A DNA stretch of 64,000 nucleotides from Capronia americana. Its lineage: Eukaryota; Ascomycota; Eurotiomycetes; Chaetothyriales; Herpotrichiellaceae. The notes beneath the pieces were generated by a model. That model was not told where the DNA came from. It was given only the letters and a program-made list of their open reading frames with translations, and did not search any database. Positions 1-11,283 of the stretch are shown one piece after another; the first letter of the stretch is position 1; every line of letters starts with the position of its first letter. The translations under genes were made by a program, and so were the position numbers. The stretch lies in NCBI GenBank assembly GCA_016110215.1, contig JADWQD010000002.1, positions 124,001 through 188,000 on the forward strand, in the 5' to 3' direction.

Positions 1-1517
1 AACGTCGAGGACTTCTGGCACGGAGGAACTCTCATCTTTCATTGCGTTGTATGCGAACCAATGGCGGTCTTCAAACCCGGATGGGGTCGATCCTGGCGCG
101 TTCACAAACTTTACCCAAGATCTTTACTTCTCGATGGAACGCCTCTCGGTCAATCCGTTCTCGCTCAGTAGAATCAGCCGTAACCAAACGTTACCATTCA
201 AAGTTGCCGACAACATCACCACAACGTTAACTGGTAAAACATTGTCAAATCTGCAGCAAGAAGGCCGGCTTTTCGTTGTCGACTATTCATCATTTGTCGG
301 TCTACCTCGACAGCCTGGTAGGTATGCTGCCGCGAGCACCGCCTACTTCTACATACACCCACAAACCGCGGAGTTCTTGCCTCTAGCCATCAAGACAAAC
401 GAAGGTGCAGATTTGATATACACTCCCCTCGATAGCCCCAACGACTGGTTCCTGGCCAAAACCTTATTCGAAAGCAACGAGGCTGTAGCTTCCGATATGT
501 TCCACTTGTCCGCAACCCATGCTGTGGCTAATGCTGTGCACGAAGCTGCTCTGCGCACCATGGCCGATCAGCACCCACTTCGAGGATATCTGGATCTGAG
601 TGAGCCATTTGTCGCGTCCCATACGATGCATTCACAACTGACTGGGTGATCTAGTAATGCTCCGAGCATACGCGGTCGTAGTTGTGGGCACAAAGGAGCT
701 CTTCAACCCGGGCGGCCCATTTGATCAGAACTTCGCCTTTGGTTCTTCAGTTGCACTAGCCTGGAACAGCCAGCTATACCGCAACATCTCTGGTCATTTC
801 CAGGCGAACTATTTCAACCGATGGTTTGTGGACCGAGGACTTGTTAACTGCTCATATGGCCCACCGCTAGCGCATTTCCCGTTCTATGAAGACGCCGCCC
901 CTATCGTCGACTCGATACGCACTTTCGTCGAAGCGTACGTCGAATCATTCTACCCTACTGACGAATTGTTATCGCAAGACACCGAGCTTCAAGCCTGGAT
1001 CGTCGAAGCAAATGGCGCGGCTCAGGTCATCGACTTCCCGCCAGCACCGCTGACCTCCCGAGCGACGCTTGTCGACATTTTAACCCAAATGGCCTACCTT
1101 ACCGGCCCAATGCACCATTCCCTGAACGGCGGCGCCTATGCAACAAGCTGGCACCTTCCGTTGCACCCAGTTGCTCACTACCAGCCATTGCCTACGTCAA
1201 AGGGCATCAATTCCGTTGTGCCTTTCCTTCCGAACGTCACACAGGCCATCAATCAAATTGCACTCTTCTTACAGTTCAACCGACCAGGCTACAGGTATGA
1301 GGGTTTAAACCTTCCAGCGCTGTTCTCGAGCCCCGGTTTCCTCAACCGCACCAACAATGACACTCGCAATGCTGCAACTCAGTTTCAGACTGCGATGGCC
1401 AAGTTGAGTGCGGCGAGCCAGGCGAAAGGCTTTGACGGCAATGGTTTGTCTCAGGGAATGCCGTTCATATGGCGGACGATCGATCCGATGCGACTGCCTT
1501 ATTTCCTCGATGTATAA
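1..1517 (+). CDS. Lipoxygenase, manganese-type (5' end outside window)
   Basis: Fungal lipoxygenase that would insert O2 into polyunsaturated fatty acids such as linoleate. Exon sequence runs to 599, intron 600-654 (GTGAGC donor, CTGAC branch near 638, TAG acceptor), then 655-1517. Joining them restores one frame across the conserved helix, ending in the LFNPGG-x-x-DQNF block. Metal-ligand motifs are visible: HLSATH (H-x4-H) after W-x-LAK, HHSLN (His and Asn spaced as in Mn-lipoxygenases), and a C-terminal valine. Known Mn-lipoxygenases end in Val where iron enzymes end in Ile, so I infer manganese; iron remains possible. About 486 residues are visible against roughly 600 in the family, so an N-terminus, probably with a secretion signal, lies left of the window. 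The frame before position 47 is open but less certain. Confidence 0.87.
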
Positions 1518-1891
1518 TTGATAATTTACATGTAGATAGTGGATAGATCTCTCACTGTGAATAACACGGAAGCACTCGGGCCAGCATCAAGCAAAGTAGT
1601 CTGTGAGCCTCTCAGCCTCATCCTTGCTGTCGACGAGGCTGCCACAAACATCCGAAGTTAATCCGGGGTGACTGACTTCTTCTGCCACCTGTGGCTCCCC
1701 TCTCGTCTCTTCTCACCTACGCATACACAACAACCGCTCTTTCTCGGCGTCGCACTCGCAGGCGAATGCGCCGCTCTCTTCAAAGCTCTCATTTCCAACA
1801 AACATCACCTCATTAATATTCCGTCACTTCTACTTGTCGCTTGACCGGCACTTTAATCTTCTCCGTTCTCCATTGAGGACTTGCCGACACC

Positions 1892-3409
1892 ATGGCGTCT
1901 GCAATCTTCTTCCTCGACTTGAAGGGCAAGGTGAGCGAGCACTGAAGAAGCGCAAAAATTGTTTGAGACGAGACTGACACTGTCCAGACTCTTCTCGCGC
2001 GCAATTACCGTGGTGATATACCCATGTCAGCCGTCGAGAAGTTCCCCATCTTGCTCTCTGAGGCCGAAGAGGAATCTTCCGCTGTGCCACCATGCTTCTC
2101 TGATGAAGGAATCAATGTACGCGTCCACGATCGGCTCTGCCAGACCACCCAACCAAAGCTAACCGAGTCCGCTAGTACCTCTACATCCGTCACAACAACC
2201 TCTACCTTCTCGCTTTGACCAAGCGCAACACTAACGCGGCGGAGATCCTCCTCTTTCTTCACAAGATTGTCGAGGTGTTCACCGAGTACTTCAAAGAGTT
2301 GGAGGAAGAGTCGATTCGCGACAACTTCGTCATCATCTACGAGTTGTTGGACGAGATGATGGACTTTGGCTATCCGCAAACCACTGAGTCGAAGATCCTA
2401 CAAGAGTACATCACCCAAGAGTCACATAAGCTCGAGGTGCAGGCTCGTCCTCCCATCGCCGTCACCAATGCTGTGTCCTGGAGAAGTGAGGGTATCCGTT
2501 ACCGCAAGAACGAAGTCTTCCTTGACGTCATTGAGTCGCTCAATCTCCTGGTCTCAGCGACGGGTAATGTCCTTCGCTCAGAGATCCTTGGTGCCATCAA
2601 GATGAAGTGTTACCTCTCCGGCATGCCAGAACTCCGCTTGGGCTTGAATGATAAGGTCATGTTCGAGACCACCGGCCGAGCCACTCGCGGCAAAGCGGTT
2701 GAGATGGAAGATGTCAAGTTCCACCAGTGCGTGAGACTGTCTCGCTTCGAGAACGACCGTACCATCAGCTTCATCCCTCCTGATGGAGAGTTCGAACTCA
2801 TGAGCTACCGTCTCAACACCGCAGTCAAGCCACTCATCTGGGTGGAGTGCGTCGTCGAGTCTCACTCTGGCTCTCGCATCGAGTACATGCTGAAGGCGCG
2901 CGCTCAATTCAAGAGACGATCAACTGCCAACAACGTCGAGATCACCATTCCAGTCCCCGATGATGCTGACTCTCCGCGATTCCGCACTAACGTTGGTTCT
3001 GTTCACTATGCGCCTGAAAAGTCCGCCATAGTCTGGAAGATCAAGCAATTTGGAGGTGGGAAGGAGTTCCTCATGCGCGCCGAGCTGGGCTTGCCCAGTG
3101 TCAAGGGCGATGATGAGCGTGGTGGAGGTATGACCGGCGGTTTTGGTGGGAGCATGGGTGGCATTGGAGAAGGCAAATCCAAGCGACCGATCAATGTCAA
3201 GTTCGAGATCCCGTACTTCACCACCAGTGGTATTCAGGTCCGCTATCTGAAGATCATTGAGCCCAAGGTAAGTCATCGCCCTCAACCCCGCTATCGCCGC
3301 CCATCACTGACCTGTGGCACAGTTGCAATATCCTTCCCTTCCGTGGGTCCGCTATATCACTCAATCTGGCGACATTGCTGTCCGTCTCCCGGATGTTCAG
3401 ACGGGTTAG
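1892..3409 (+). CDS. apm1: AP-1 clathrin adaptor complex, mu subunit
   Basis: Medium subunit of the AP-1 adaptor, which sorts cargo into clathrin-coated vesicles at the trans-Golgi and endosomes and reads YxxPhi signals through its C-terminal domain. Exons are 1892-1930, 1988-2116, 2176-3267 and 3323-3409, giving 448 residues, the usual mu-1 length. Introns of 57, 59 and 55 bp have GTGAGC, GTACGC and GTAAGT donors. The N-terminus MASAIFFLDLKGK and the longin-type domain (about 1-140) are highly conserved, followed by the mu-homology domain (about 165-448) ending in RLPDVQTG. A glycine/methionine-rich loop lies near residues 370-385. The start is fixed by family conservation. It lies 374 bp downstream of the lipoxygenase, with no evident functional link. 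Confidence 0.97.
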
Positions 3410-4535
3410 GATCCCGAGGAGAAGAAGTCCCCCAAGAAGTATGGAAGACATCGGGCTGCCACAGCTCCTGCGATCCTCACCACTTCTTGATTAATTCGGA
3501 ACCTGAACGTCTCGACGATAGATGCCCATCACGTGCCCGTAGTGACAACCTCAGTTTTGCTGGGGAAGTCGCTGCCAGTGCAATATTCGGCTCACCTACC
3601 TTGTGTTGGCGGTGACGGGATTGAGGTGCGATCATATCAAATGGACAACCACATGCAACTTTGGTGAAGCAGAGCACATCTCAGGGCGAGGAGAAGAGCA
3701 AGCCTTCACCACAATCACACGCCAGCTGTCAAGAATACAGCACACAGTGCTCGCAAACGTTCAAAATCTTCCAAGGCCAACAGGAACAAAGACTCACACT
3801 CCGATTGAGGGTGCGCAAGCTTCCTGTTCAGAGTACTGGACAAACACGCGCCTGCCCTCAGAGATGGAAGACGTCAAGAGTCAAATTACCAAGCACAACC
3901 CCATCAAAAAATCCAAACAATAAAATGGCACGGTCCAAGGCCACTGCACCCTAAGCGAAGGTGCATGCAAAAATATCCTATGTGAATGATGTTGGAAGCT
4001 GAAAGAATGCATCGTCTCTACGACGAACCTTGGATGGGATCATTGTTACCAAGATTGGGAACGAACAGAGATGCTTACCAGATCGGTGGCACTTGGAGAT
4101 CAATCATCACTACAGCAGACATTCATTGCGGCATCCACTCATTGACATCCACCATTCGGTGTTGATGCCAGCCTTCACATAGCTTAATCATAATCAAGAG
4201 TCATTGAAACTCACTGCTGTGTCGTCGTATGTTTTACTCCGTGATCTTTGTCTCTCTACTGGCTCACCAACAATTCACCAGAGCCTCCAGACGATCATTT
4301 ACGTAAGCGCTCCCGCAATAGGTGACCACTTGTGACTTGTGGACAGGAGGGACGAGTACAATGGCGTGCTTGGGGTTTGCTTGCTTTCCTTTCCTTTCAC
4401 ATCTCGTCCTTCGTCGGCTTCCTACTTCCTCTTCACCCAATCCATGCTAACTAAAATCACGACAGAAAGAGACACAGAGAGAGACATCCTTGTGTCCTGG
4501 GATCTGACGCTCGTCTCTCCCAGGAAAAGCACAAA
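3410..4535. other. Intergenic, no gene seen
   Basis: The stretch holds the 3' flank of the AP-1 mu gene and the promoter of the oxygenase. Open frames here have no recognisable composition or domain. A CT/GA-rich stretch lies just before the next start codon. Confidence 0.6.
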
Positions 4536-6062
4536 ATGTCCGAGTCTCGACCCAGTTTCGAGCCCGACTCCATCCCCACAATCCACCTCAGCAAAGCGTC
4601 TTCCGACTCTGACCCATCCATCCGCGCCGACCTCCTCGCCCAACTCCGCCACGCCCTCCTCGACATCGGCTTCCTCTACATCTCCGACCACGGCGTCGAC
4701 GTCACCGTCGTGGACAACCTCCTGGCGTTGCTCCCCTCTCTGTTCGACCTCCCCGAGGGTGTCAAATCCTCGGCCTCACTGGTCAACTCGCCCCATTTCC
4801 TAGGTTATAGTTCGTTTGGCCATGAAACCACAGCCGGAAGCCGAGACCAGCGCGAACAGTTTGAATTCGCCAACGAGGTGTCTGTCCGGGATGGGGATAG
4901 CGATGGAAACGACGCCCTGTCCACGCGCTTGTTGGGCCCGAATCAGTGGCCGGTAATCGACCGCCGCGACGTCGAGAACCACCGCAGCAGCGACGACGGC
5001 GACGATGACGCCACGGTTGCGACGGTGGAACGCTTAAAGGCCGCAGTCGAGGCGTATATCCACGAGATGCAGGCCCTGAGCGCTAGGTTTCTGAGCCTCG
5101 TGGAGGAAGCCCTCGCGGTGGAGAGCGGCGTCCTGCAGCGTTTCACCGGCCCGCAGGACCGACTCAAGGTCGTGCATTATCGCTCATCGTCTAGCGCTGG
5201 GGACGCCTCTCCCTCTGTAAATGAGTCTCCAGATGACGACGGCGGCGGCCACATCTCATCGGGCTGGATCCAAGGCGTAGGCCCCCACAAGGATTCCTCC
5301 GGCTGGATGACGTTTCTGCTGCAAACCCAACCCCCGGCTCCTGCGTCTTCAAGTTGTGGTCCTTCGAGCGTAGGCGGTGGCTCTTCCCGCCGCGGCAGCG
5401 GCAGCAGTAGCAGCGGGACCATCTCCGGCACTGGCCTTCAAGTCCTCACCAAATCCGGCACCTGGCTCGACGTACCCCCTGTGCCCGGCACCTTCGTGGT
5501 GAACATGGGCCAAGCCTTCGAGGTGGTCACCAACGGCCTGTGCAAGGCGACGACGCACCGCGTGTTGCTCCCGTCCGGGGCGCCTTTCGATCGGTACAGC
5601 GTGCCGTTCTTCCAAGGCGTGCAGCCGCGGCTTAGAAAGCGGGACTTCATGAGCTTGTGGCCGCAGTTTGACGAGCGGAGGCACAGGTGGGGCGATGGGC
5701 TGGAGAGCGAGGAGGCCAGCAAGGTCGATAGTCCGTTCTTGAAAGGCAAATACGACACCTGGGGCGAGGCGCAGCTGAGGACGAAAATCAGGAGTCATAG
5801 TGAGTTTTGTCGGTTTCCATTTTGATTCGCTTTCTCGAGTTTTCCTAACGCTCTTTCTCTCCTGCGCCTGTGGTTTGTTTGTTTGTTTGTTTCTCGAAAA
5901 AGATTCAAATCATGCCATCCTCTTTTTTGTTGTTGTTGATGCTAGGGTTTTTTCTTGTTCGATGTGTGCCACACAGACTAACAATGAAAAATGTGCGTAG
6001 GGGATGTTGGCAGTAGATGGTACGCTGATGTCTATGACAAGTATGTCAACGACGATGGCTAG
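4536..6062 (+). CDS. 2-oxoglutarate/Fe(II)-dependent oxygenase (isopenicillin N synthase-like)
   Basis: Non-heme iron oxygenase of the 2OG-FeII_Oxy/DIOX_N class; substrate unknown. Exon 1 is 4536-5799, intron 5800-6000 (GTGAGT donor, GACTAAC branch near 5976-5982, GTAG acceptor), exon 2 6001-6062; 441 residues. The splice yields the expected IRSHRDVG...RWYADVY tail, whereas reading through gives a different end. The N-terminal DIOX_N part (about 12-120) includes GFLYISDHGV. Iron ligands are H251, D253 (PHKDSS) and H341 (TTHRVL), and R353 of R-Y-S would bind 2-oxoglutarate. Two low-complexity insertions are unusual: an Asp-rich stretch near 140-165 and a Ser/Gly-rich stretch near 270-305, between the HxD motif and the distal His. 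Such enzymes serve both primary metabolism and natural-product pathways; the neighbours do not decide. Confidence 0.9.
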
Positions 6063-6272
6063 GCGGTCGACGAAAAGAGAGCAGGCTTGTTGTCCAAAAT
6101 TCGCGCGCTCAGCGGTTCGGAATACCTGAATTGCAAGCACCTGGGCGTCACTACCGACGATTATACCGGCAAGGAACACCAGCAGTAGCGCGGAGGCTAA
6201 GCAGAGCATCTACCTGTTCGTCGCCGTCATGTTCACGCGATGCCGGCGACGATATTAGCCTGGATAGAGATC

Positions 6273-7483
6273 TCAGGCCGGCGCCTTTTCCGCAACCAGT
6301 GCCTTCAGCTCTTGTCTGAGTTCATCCAGCGGTTTCTGATAGCCGTATCCGGGCTCAATCAGCTTCTCGAAGTCGGCGTTGAATCTGTTGTTTTCTTCGA
6401 ATATCCCATACGTGCCGAGCATGTTATATGCTGTGCAATCAAAGTTATGGTTAGTATATCAATCGGGCAAGCAGCAAGAGATTATGTCTCGACAAGAAGG
6501 CACTTACCAGGAGAAAGAAAATTAACGGCGAGACCCTTCTTTCTGTCCTCGTCCCACAGCTTCTTCGCCGTCGCAAGAAACTCGTCCAGGTCGATTTTAA
6601 CCACATTCCAGCCTGGTCTGGCCTCCTCTAGCAGTGGCACTAGTTGGTTCATGCTCACGGTATAGTCCGCTACGTAGACGGTCCGGTTCGCGAACTTCTC
6701 TGGGTCATTGAAGACATCACACACTGCCTTGGCGGCGGTCGAGACACGGCACATGCTGTGCCTCTGGTTTCCAGAGCCGTAGACCAAGAGCGTATTTGTG
6801 AGAGGGTTGATCCAGTAGTACCCTAGCGGGATTGCTGTGCGTTAGGCGAGAGAAAGGGTGTTAGCCTTGATGTGTCTTGTATCTGGCCTTATCCTTCGAA
6901 TAGCTGAATAGCTGAATAGGCAAAGAGATGGCTCCGAGCGGGCTTGAAATCGGGCGCACTCACCCCAGTCATACCAACCTCCCGTAATGATGGCAGTCCA
7001 CTTGACGTCTGTCCCCTTGACTTTCTCCTCCAGCACCTTCTGCGCGTTGACCTTGGGGACATACAATGGCAACTCTGTGATATGCTCGTTGAAGGTGTCG
7101 CCCGCGAAGTCCGGCGTGATGATATGCTTCACGCTTCCCGACGCAAGGACAGCATCGACAATAATGCCCTGGAGGTGCAGAGAGTTGGGCGGAATCGCTT
7201 CCACAACAGCATCTTGACCTTTGAAGACTTCTGTGAGAGAAGAAAGCGAGCTGTAGTCAACGACCGCTGGAATGATAGACGGGTCGGGGAATTTGGTCCC
7301 CGGTGTACGTGAAGCAGCGGTCACAGTGAAGCCTGCTGCTGCGAGCGCGGCCGTGATGGGCTTGCCCATGTTGCCTGATGCCTATACTCGGTCACGTCAG
7401 AAGGGAGTTCCTGGGACGCAAGCATGTCGGATTGCAAATCTTCATACCCCGAGGACAACGATTTTCTTGATAGTGACAGCCAT
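6273..7483 (-). CDS. NmrA-like NAD(P)-binding protein (atypical SDR, isoflavone reductase-like)
   Basis: Atypical short-chain dehydrogenase of the NmrA/isoflavone-reductase group, which binds NAD(P) and acts as a reductase or redox sensor. Coding order on the minus strand is 7483-7448, 7381-6964, 6834-6508, 6430-6273; 312 residues. Introns of 66, 129 and 77 bp have GTATGA, GTGAGT and GTAAGT donors. The first splice completes the nucleotide-binding motif VVLGASGNMGKP (G12, G15, G18: G-x2-G-x2-G). Later segments include the conserved GGWYDWG and the C-terminal substrate-domain helices (TVSMNQLVPLLEEA; FEKLIEPGYGY). It lacks the Tyr-x3-Lys active site of classical SDRs, as usual for NmrA proteins. 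Substrate unknown. Confidence 0.9.
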
Positions 7484-8512
7484 GTTAGAAGTAGGAGGAA
7501 GCTTGAAGCTGGATACCTCTGACAGGTTGGACGGTAATGGCTGCTTTCTATTGACCCAGAGATTGTCTTCTTCAGACCGGCTTGGCCAACAGCGTTGATG
7601 GAGCAAGGCCCTACGCCCTTTATATCTTCATGAGCCTCTTGCCGGTGAATCATGGCGTTGTTGACGCGGCATCTGGTTCGTCCTCATTGGCACGCCTGGC
7701 AAAATGGAGACTTGCCGGTCATCACTCTCTTCTCTAAACAGAGGTATTGTAGTACAGGAGACCAATGGACAGTTATGTCCGCCAGCGTGACGCTGTGCGC
7801 TGGGGATGTCAAGTGATCTGGTATGCATGATGCGAGTTGAGATTATGACTTGCAGGGATTTGTGATGATTCTTTCAGGTCGAAGTTATGCAGAGTGGCAG
7901 AGACTGGTTGAATAGGGTAATATGTCAGCAACAAGATCACCGGAGCACCAGCAACCACAGTTAACATCTGTTTCTCGCCTGCATAGCTGACTTCAACGAT
8001 GAGTCCACAGTGACTAATGCACTGAGGACATAAAACCTAGATGGAAATTGGCTTGCGCCGAAGCAGGAGACTATCGTCGGCGGACTGTGTTGCAAACGCG
8101 ACACTCTACGTCTCAATGATGGACGAAACATCGGACGAAGTCGGACCAAGAGGAAGATTGTGGCATTCAATTGTCTGAAGTACAGTACTTTTGAAATGTG
8201 GCAGATGGTCATGTTAAACGCCGGGCATTTTCTCTTTCCAAAAGAGTCGAGATTTGTGTAACCACGAAATTCCAAAATGGCAATTGCTGTGTCGTCCGAA
8301 GTATCGTAGCACCAGCCATGCACGAATGGCGGCACAAGCAAACGGCATCCTTATCCTCAAGCACTGCTCATCTTCCCAGCAGCACAACACCTTTCTGTCT
8401 GAGAAGTTAGAGCTCATGCGGCGCCGCATCTTATCACCAAGTCGCTCATTGCAAGGACTCCGGATCCGTAGCTCGAGCGTGCGGGTAAGGTTGGTGAATT
8501 CCCAAGCTCTTG
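7484..8512. other. Intergenic, no gene seen
   Basis: Promoter side of the NmrA-like gene and 3' flank of the next minus-strand gene. Several open frames overlap on both strands but none shows conserved motifs or splice-supported continuity. Confidence 0.5.
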
Positions 8513-9502
8513 TTAGTATGCCCAGTCTCGCTGACTTCTCTCCGAGTTTGGCATCATCAGCCCTTTCAAGTTCCTGTCAACCGGTAGACGTGGCACGCTG
8601 ATGTCGTTTGGAACCCAGGCAAGCAATTCTTTCTCAATCTGTTCCATGCTGTAGGATCGTGCTGGTGGCTGAGCCGATCCAATAGCCTCCTTCCCCTGCT
8701 TCGGAGTCAATCTGCCTGGGATCTCAACATGGGAGAACACCTTGGCGTTGCTGTATTGGGGTCCAACTCGACCAGCCGAAGGCTGCACCATGCCGTATAG
8801 AGCTTTCGTGGCTTCCTGGCACTTGGACATGGCGGCATCGTCGACGAAGCGGGCTGTCTTGACATGTCGCGGTTTTTCAGTCTTGCGCTTTTCAGTCTGA
8901 ACTTCCCGGTGAACTGGAGTTGAGACCTCCCGAAAATTGACCGGGACAAATTTGCTAGAGTCAACGAAGACGTGTCGTGCATGAGTCAACTCCTTGGCTA
9001 GTTGGTCTTCGAGTGGAGGACTCAAGGTCGCCTTTTCGATCGAGATCGGTTCCGAGTCGATCTTAATATCGCTTCCCAACAGGTCGTCGTGGCACCCCAA
9101 GTCTGCCTGACCACCATCTGAGGCTGCGCAGACAACCTCGATCAGAGTCTTCAGACCGATCTTGACCTGCTCAGCGACCTCGAGCATCATCGTGTTGTTC
9201 TTCAGCATTTGTTTCGCTCGCCATTGCTCTTCGGTATGCGAGTTTGCCAGGACTCTGCCTCCGTATAGATCGGTCGCATTCGTCTCCCATGCTGCCTTTC
9301 TAACAGCCAAAGATCGGTTCTCAATGTCATAGACCTTGTACCTGAGGATGTTGGCCGCATAGTGAAAGTCGTCCGAAAGAACCTGAAGGACTTTATATTG
9401 CTCTTCGACACAGTCGGCCTCCAGATAGCGCAGCTTCGAGCAGGCTGAGACAGCCGCCATAATGAGACGCAGAGATAAAACAAGCAAGAAACCAAATAAC
9501 AT
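8513..9502 (-). CDS. Hypothetical protein, 329 aa
   Basis: I do not recognise a family. The frame is long, uninterrupted and rich in charged residues, with helical segments near residues 35-145 (heptad-like runs such as LEVAEQVKIGLKTLIEVV). A Lys/Arg-rich middle (about 195-235) is followed by a Pro-rich C-terminal part. From the ATG at 9502 the protein begins with a hydrophobic stretch (MLFGFLLVLSLRLIMAAV) that could be a signal peptide or anchor. An in-frame ATG at 9460 would remove it and give 315 residues, and the sequence does not decide between them. It has the same orientation as the next two genes upstream. Confidence is moderate because only frame length and composition support it. 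Confidence 0.55.
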   Translation of the reverse strand: MLFGFLLVLSLRLIMAAVSACSKLRYLEADCVEEQYKVLQVLSDDFHYAANILRYKVYDIENRSLAVRKAAWETNATDLYGGRVLANSHTEEQWRAKQMLKNNTMMLEVAEQVKIGLKTLIEVVCAASDGGQADLGCHDDLLGSDIKIDSEPISIEKATLSPPLEDQLAKELTHARHVFVDSSKFVPVNFREVSTPVHREVQTEKRKTEKPRHVKTARFVDDAAMSKCQEATKALYGMVQPSAGRVGPQYSNAKVFSHVEIPGRLTPKQGKEAIGSAQPPARSYSMEQIEKELLAWVPNDISVPRLPVDRNLKGLMMPNSERSQRDWAY

Positions 9503-9847
9503 ATGGCGGAAGTGAACAGAAGAAGTGTTGACGGAGCAGAGGTAAGAGAGGTGGACGTGATCAAGAGGATCGAGAAAGAGAGAACTTGAAGAGCTGATAT
9601 CGACCTTTGAAATGGTGCGCCTTCTACGGCCACAACGTCAAGTGACAAGATCGATCTGCTATTCAACTGAGTTTGACTGTGAAGTGAGTGAAGAGGAGAA
9701 CACCTTACTTGGTATTCATTTCATCTTCATGTTGACGATCTGGTAGAGTTCACCATACCTGCCACTAGCTGGCCATATCACAGAGCTCCTACAACCGGAA
9801 TACCGAGTACATGTTGCGCCTCAGACTCTGTTCTCTCTGTGCACCCA
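9503..9847. other. Intergenic, no gene seen
   Basis: A 345-bp spacer between two minus-strand genes, presumed to contain the 3' end of one and the promoter of the other. No distinct motif seen. Confidence 0.4.
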
Positions 9848-10960
9848 CTATGGTTGACGTTTCATCCCACCTCGGTTGCGTCGGTTCAAAGCACCCGTCT
9901 TCGGCTTCTTATCCTTTTGAGCTATCGGTGCCGCTATTGTCATGCTCACGCCGTCGCCCGCATTCTGGCTCGTTCTTTCTGGACGACCTTTGGCTCCCTG
10001 AAACACAACACTGTTGGTAGAATCAGCACTTGACGAAGATGCTGACGTGCTGTTCGACGCAGAGGACCGCCCGGATTCAGACTCTGAGTCACCTTCGGCC
10101 GCCGAGGAGGTTTCCTCGACGGAGTCACAGGCTGCCGCTGTAGTATGAGTGTCGATCGATACCGAAGATTTATTCTCCTCCTCGTCAGACGAGTCCGATG
10201 TCTCAGAACCAACCCGGTGGCCATCAGATTCTTTATCCGCTGTGGAGACTGAGTCCATATCTGATCTTTCTTCTGCGTTCGTCGAAGCTTCAGAATTGCA
10301 CCCCATGCGTTCCGCAGGCATATCTGAAACAGGCCCTAGGGTGGTCTCCCTATCCGAAGTTGATCTGGATTCTGCGTTGTATCTCATTCTCTTGAGCTCT
10401 CTTGTGGGGGGTAGTAGAGCAGCCTCATCTCCTTCGTTGGCAGTTGAGATCCGTCGTTTCAAAGTGGGTTTGCAGGTCGTCTCAGGCTCCAAGAGGCGCT
10501 CTGCCGCTTGCTCGCAGTTTGCTGGGCTCTCTGGTTCAGGTGCTGCTGACCTCCGATAATTCTCAGCGCCGACGAAATCCAGGAAGTCGCCGAGAAATCG
10601 ATTCATCTGGTCTACATTGACCAACCCATCTTCGACGCGCGTCACCATCTCATTGAAACAAGCAGCATGATCGGCGTCTGAAACATACAGCTCGAAATCC
10701 TCCTTCGATGTGCGTAGAATTTTGTCCCACATGACTTGCATGGCGTCGCGGTCTTGATAAGCGATCTCCTGAAGGCCTTGAGCGGTATTGGTGAGGGTGT
10801 CGGCTCGGTCGTGCATGAAATTGGCTTGCTCCTGGAGCGCAGCGGCCTTTGCTCGCAGAGCTGCGGCTTGCTGAAGGAGATTGTCAGCGTGGCCAAAGGC
10901 TCGTTGAGGTGTCAGAGAGAGTGGCTCTTCCGCCATGAGGATCCGAAGTATTGGTTCCAT
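9848..10960 (-). CDS. Hypothetical coiled-coil protein with acidic Ser-rich tail
   Basis: No family recognised. From the ATG at 10960 it encodes 370 residues; an upstream in-frame extension is possible but starts with unremarkable sequence. Residues about 20-80 form a strong Ala/Leu/Gln-rich coiled coil (LLQQAAALRAKAAALQEQAN). A helical segment with DADHAACFNEMVTRVEDGLV follows. Residues about 145-345 are low-complexity, rich in Ser, Glu and Asp and likely disordered. The C-terminus is basic (RRNRGGMKRQP), and a KRRIS-type basic patch near residue 170 could be a nuclear signal. The architecture suggests a nuclear scaffold or regulator, but that is only inference from composition. A second start at 10936 (MAEEPLS) is possible. 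Confidence 0.6.
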   Translation of the reverse strand: MEPILRILMAEEPLSLTPQRAFGHADNLLQQAAALRAKAAALQEQANFMHDRADTLTNTAQGLQEIAYQDRDAMQVMWDKILRTSKEDFELYVSDADHAACFNEMVTRVEDGLVNVDQMNRFLGDFLDFVGAENYRRSAAPEPESPANCEQAAERLLEPETTCKPTLKRRISTANEGDEAALLPPTRELKRMRYNAESRSTSDRETTLGPVSDMPAERMGCNSEASTNAEERSDMDSVSTADKESDGHRVGSETSDSSDEEENKSSVSIDTHTTAAACDSVEETSSAAEGDSESESGRSSASNSTSASSSSADSTNSVVFQGAKGRPERTSQNAGDGVSMTIAAPIAQKDKKPKTGALNRRNRGGMKRQP

Positions 10961-11283
10961 GGTTGCCAGATGGACGATCAGAAAATAGGGGTTGAATGAG
11001 GTAGATGTGAGGAGACAAAGGCGAGAGACTGCCAATTGCGGTTGGAGCGGAGTTGATTAGCTAGATGTTTCCAGCGAGGGTGACTGCCTGGCCTTGAGCG
11101 GGTTGCAGTGAAGATCCTACTCAAGTGGTGACTGTACTCAGGGCGGTGTAGGCTGAACTTAACACGCTGGCGAATGTGAGATGGTCCGAATACGTACGAA
11201 TCAGCCGAAGCCGTGTAATGTCCATAGTGAATTCTCACCCAAGATCAGGACCTGTGGTGAAGGTGTCCACTGGTATATCCTGC
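10961..11283. other. Intergenic, no gene seen
   Basis: A 323-bp spacer between the coiled-coil gene and EMI1, both on the minus strand. No distinct element seen. Confidence 0.4.

Noticed and set aside
2215..3615. Reading the AP-1 mu exon through its last donor as a longer protein
   Set aside because: The extended tail is not conserved; splicing at 3267/3323 restores the invariant C-terminus.
3603..3954. Frames downstream of the AP-1 mu gene
   Set aside because: The annotated gene ends at a conserved stop (3409); these frames lie in its likely 3' UTR and show no family features.
6644..7598. Plus-strand frames opposite the NmrA-like gene
   Set aside because: Antisense to a gene whose four exons join in frame with conserved motifs.
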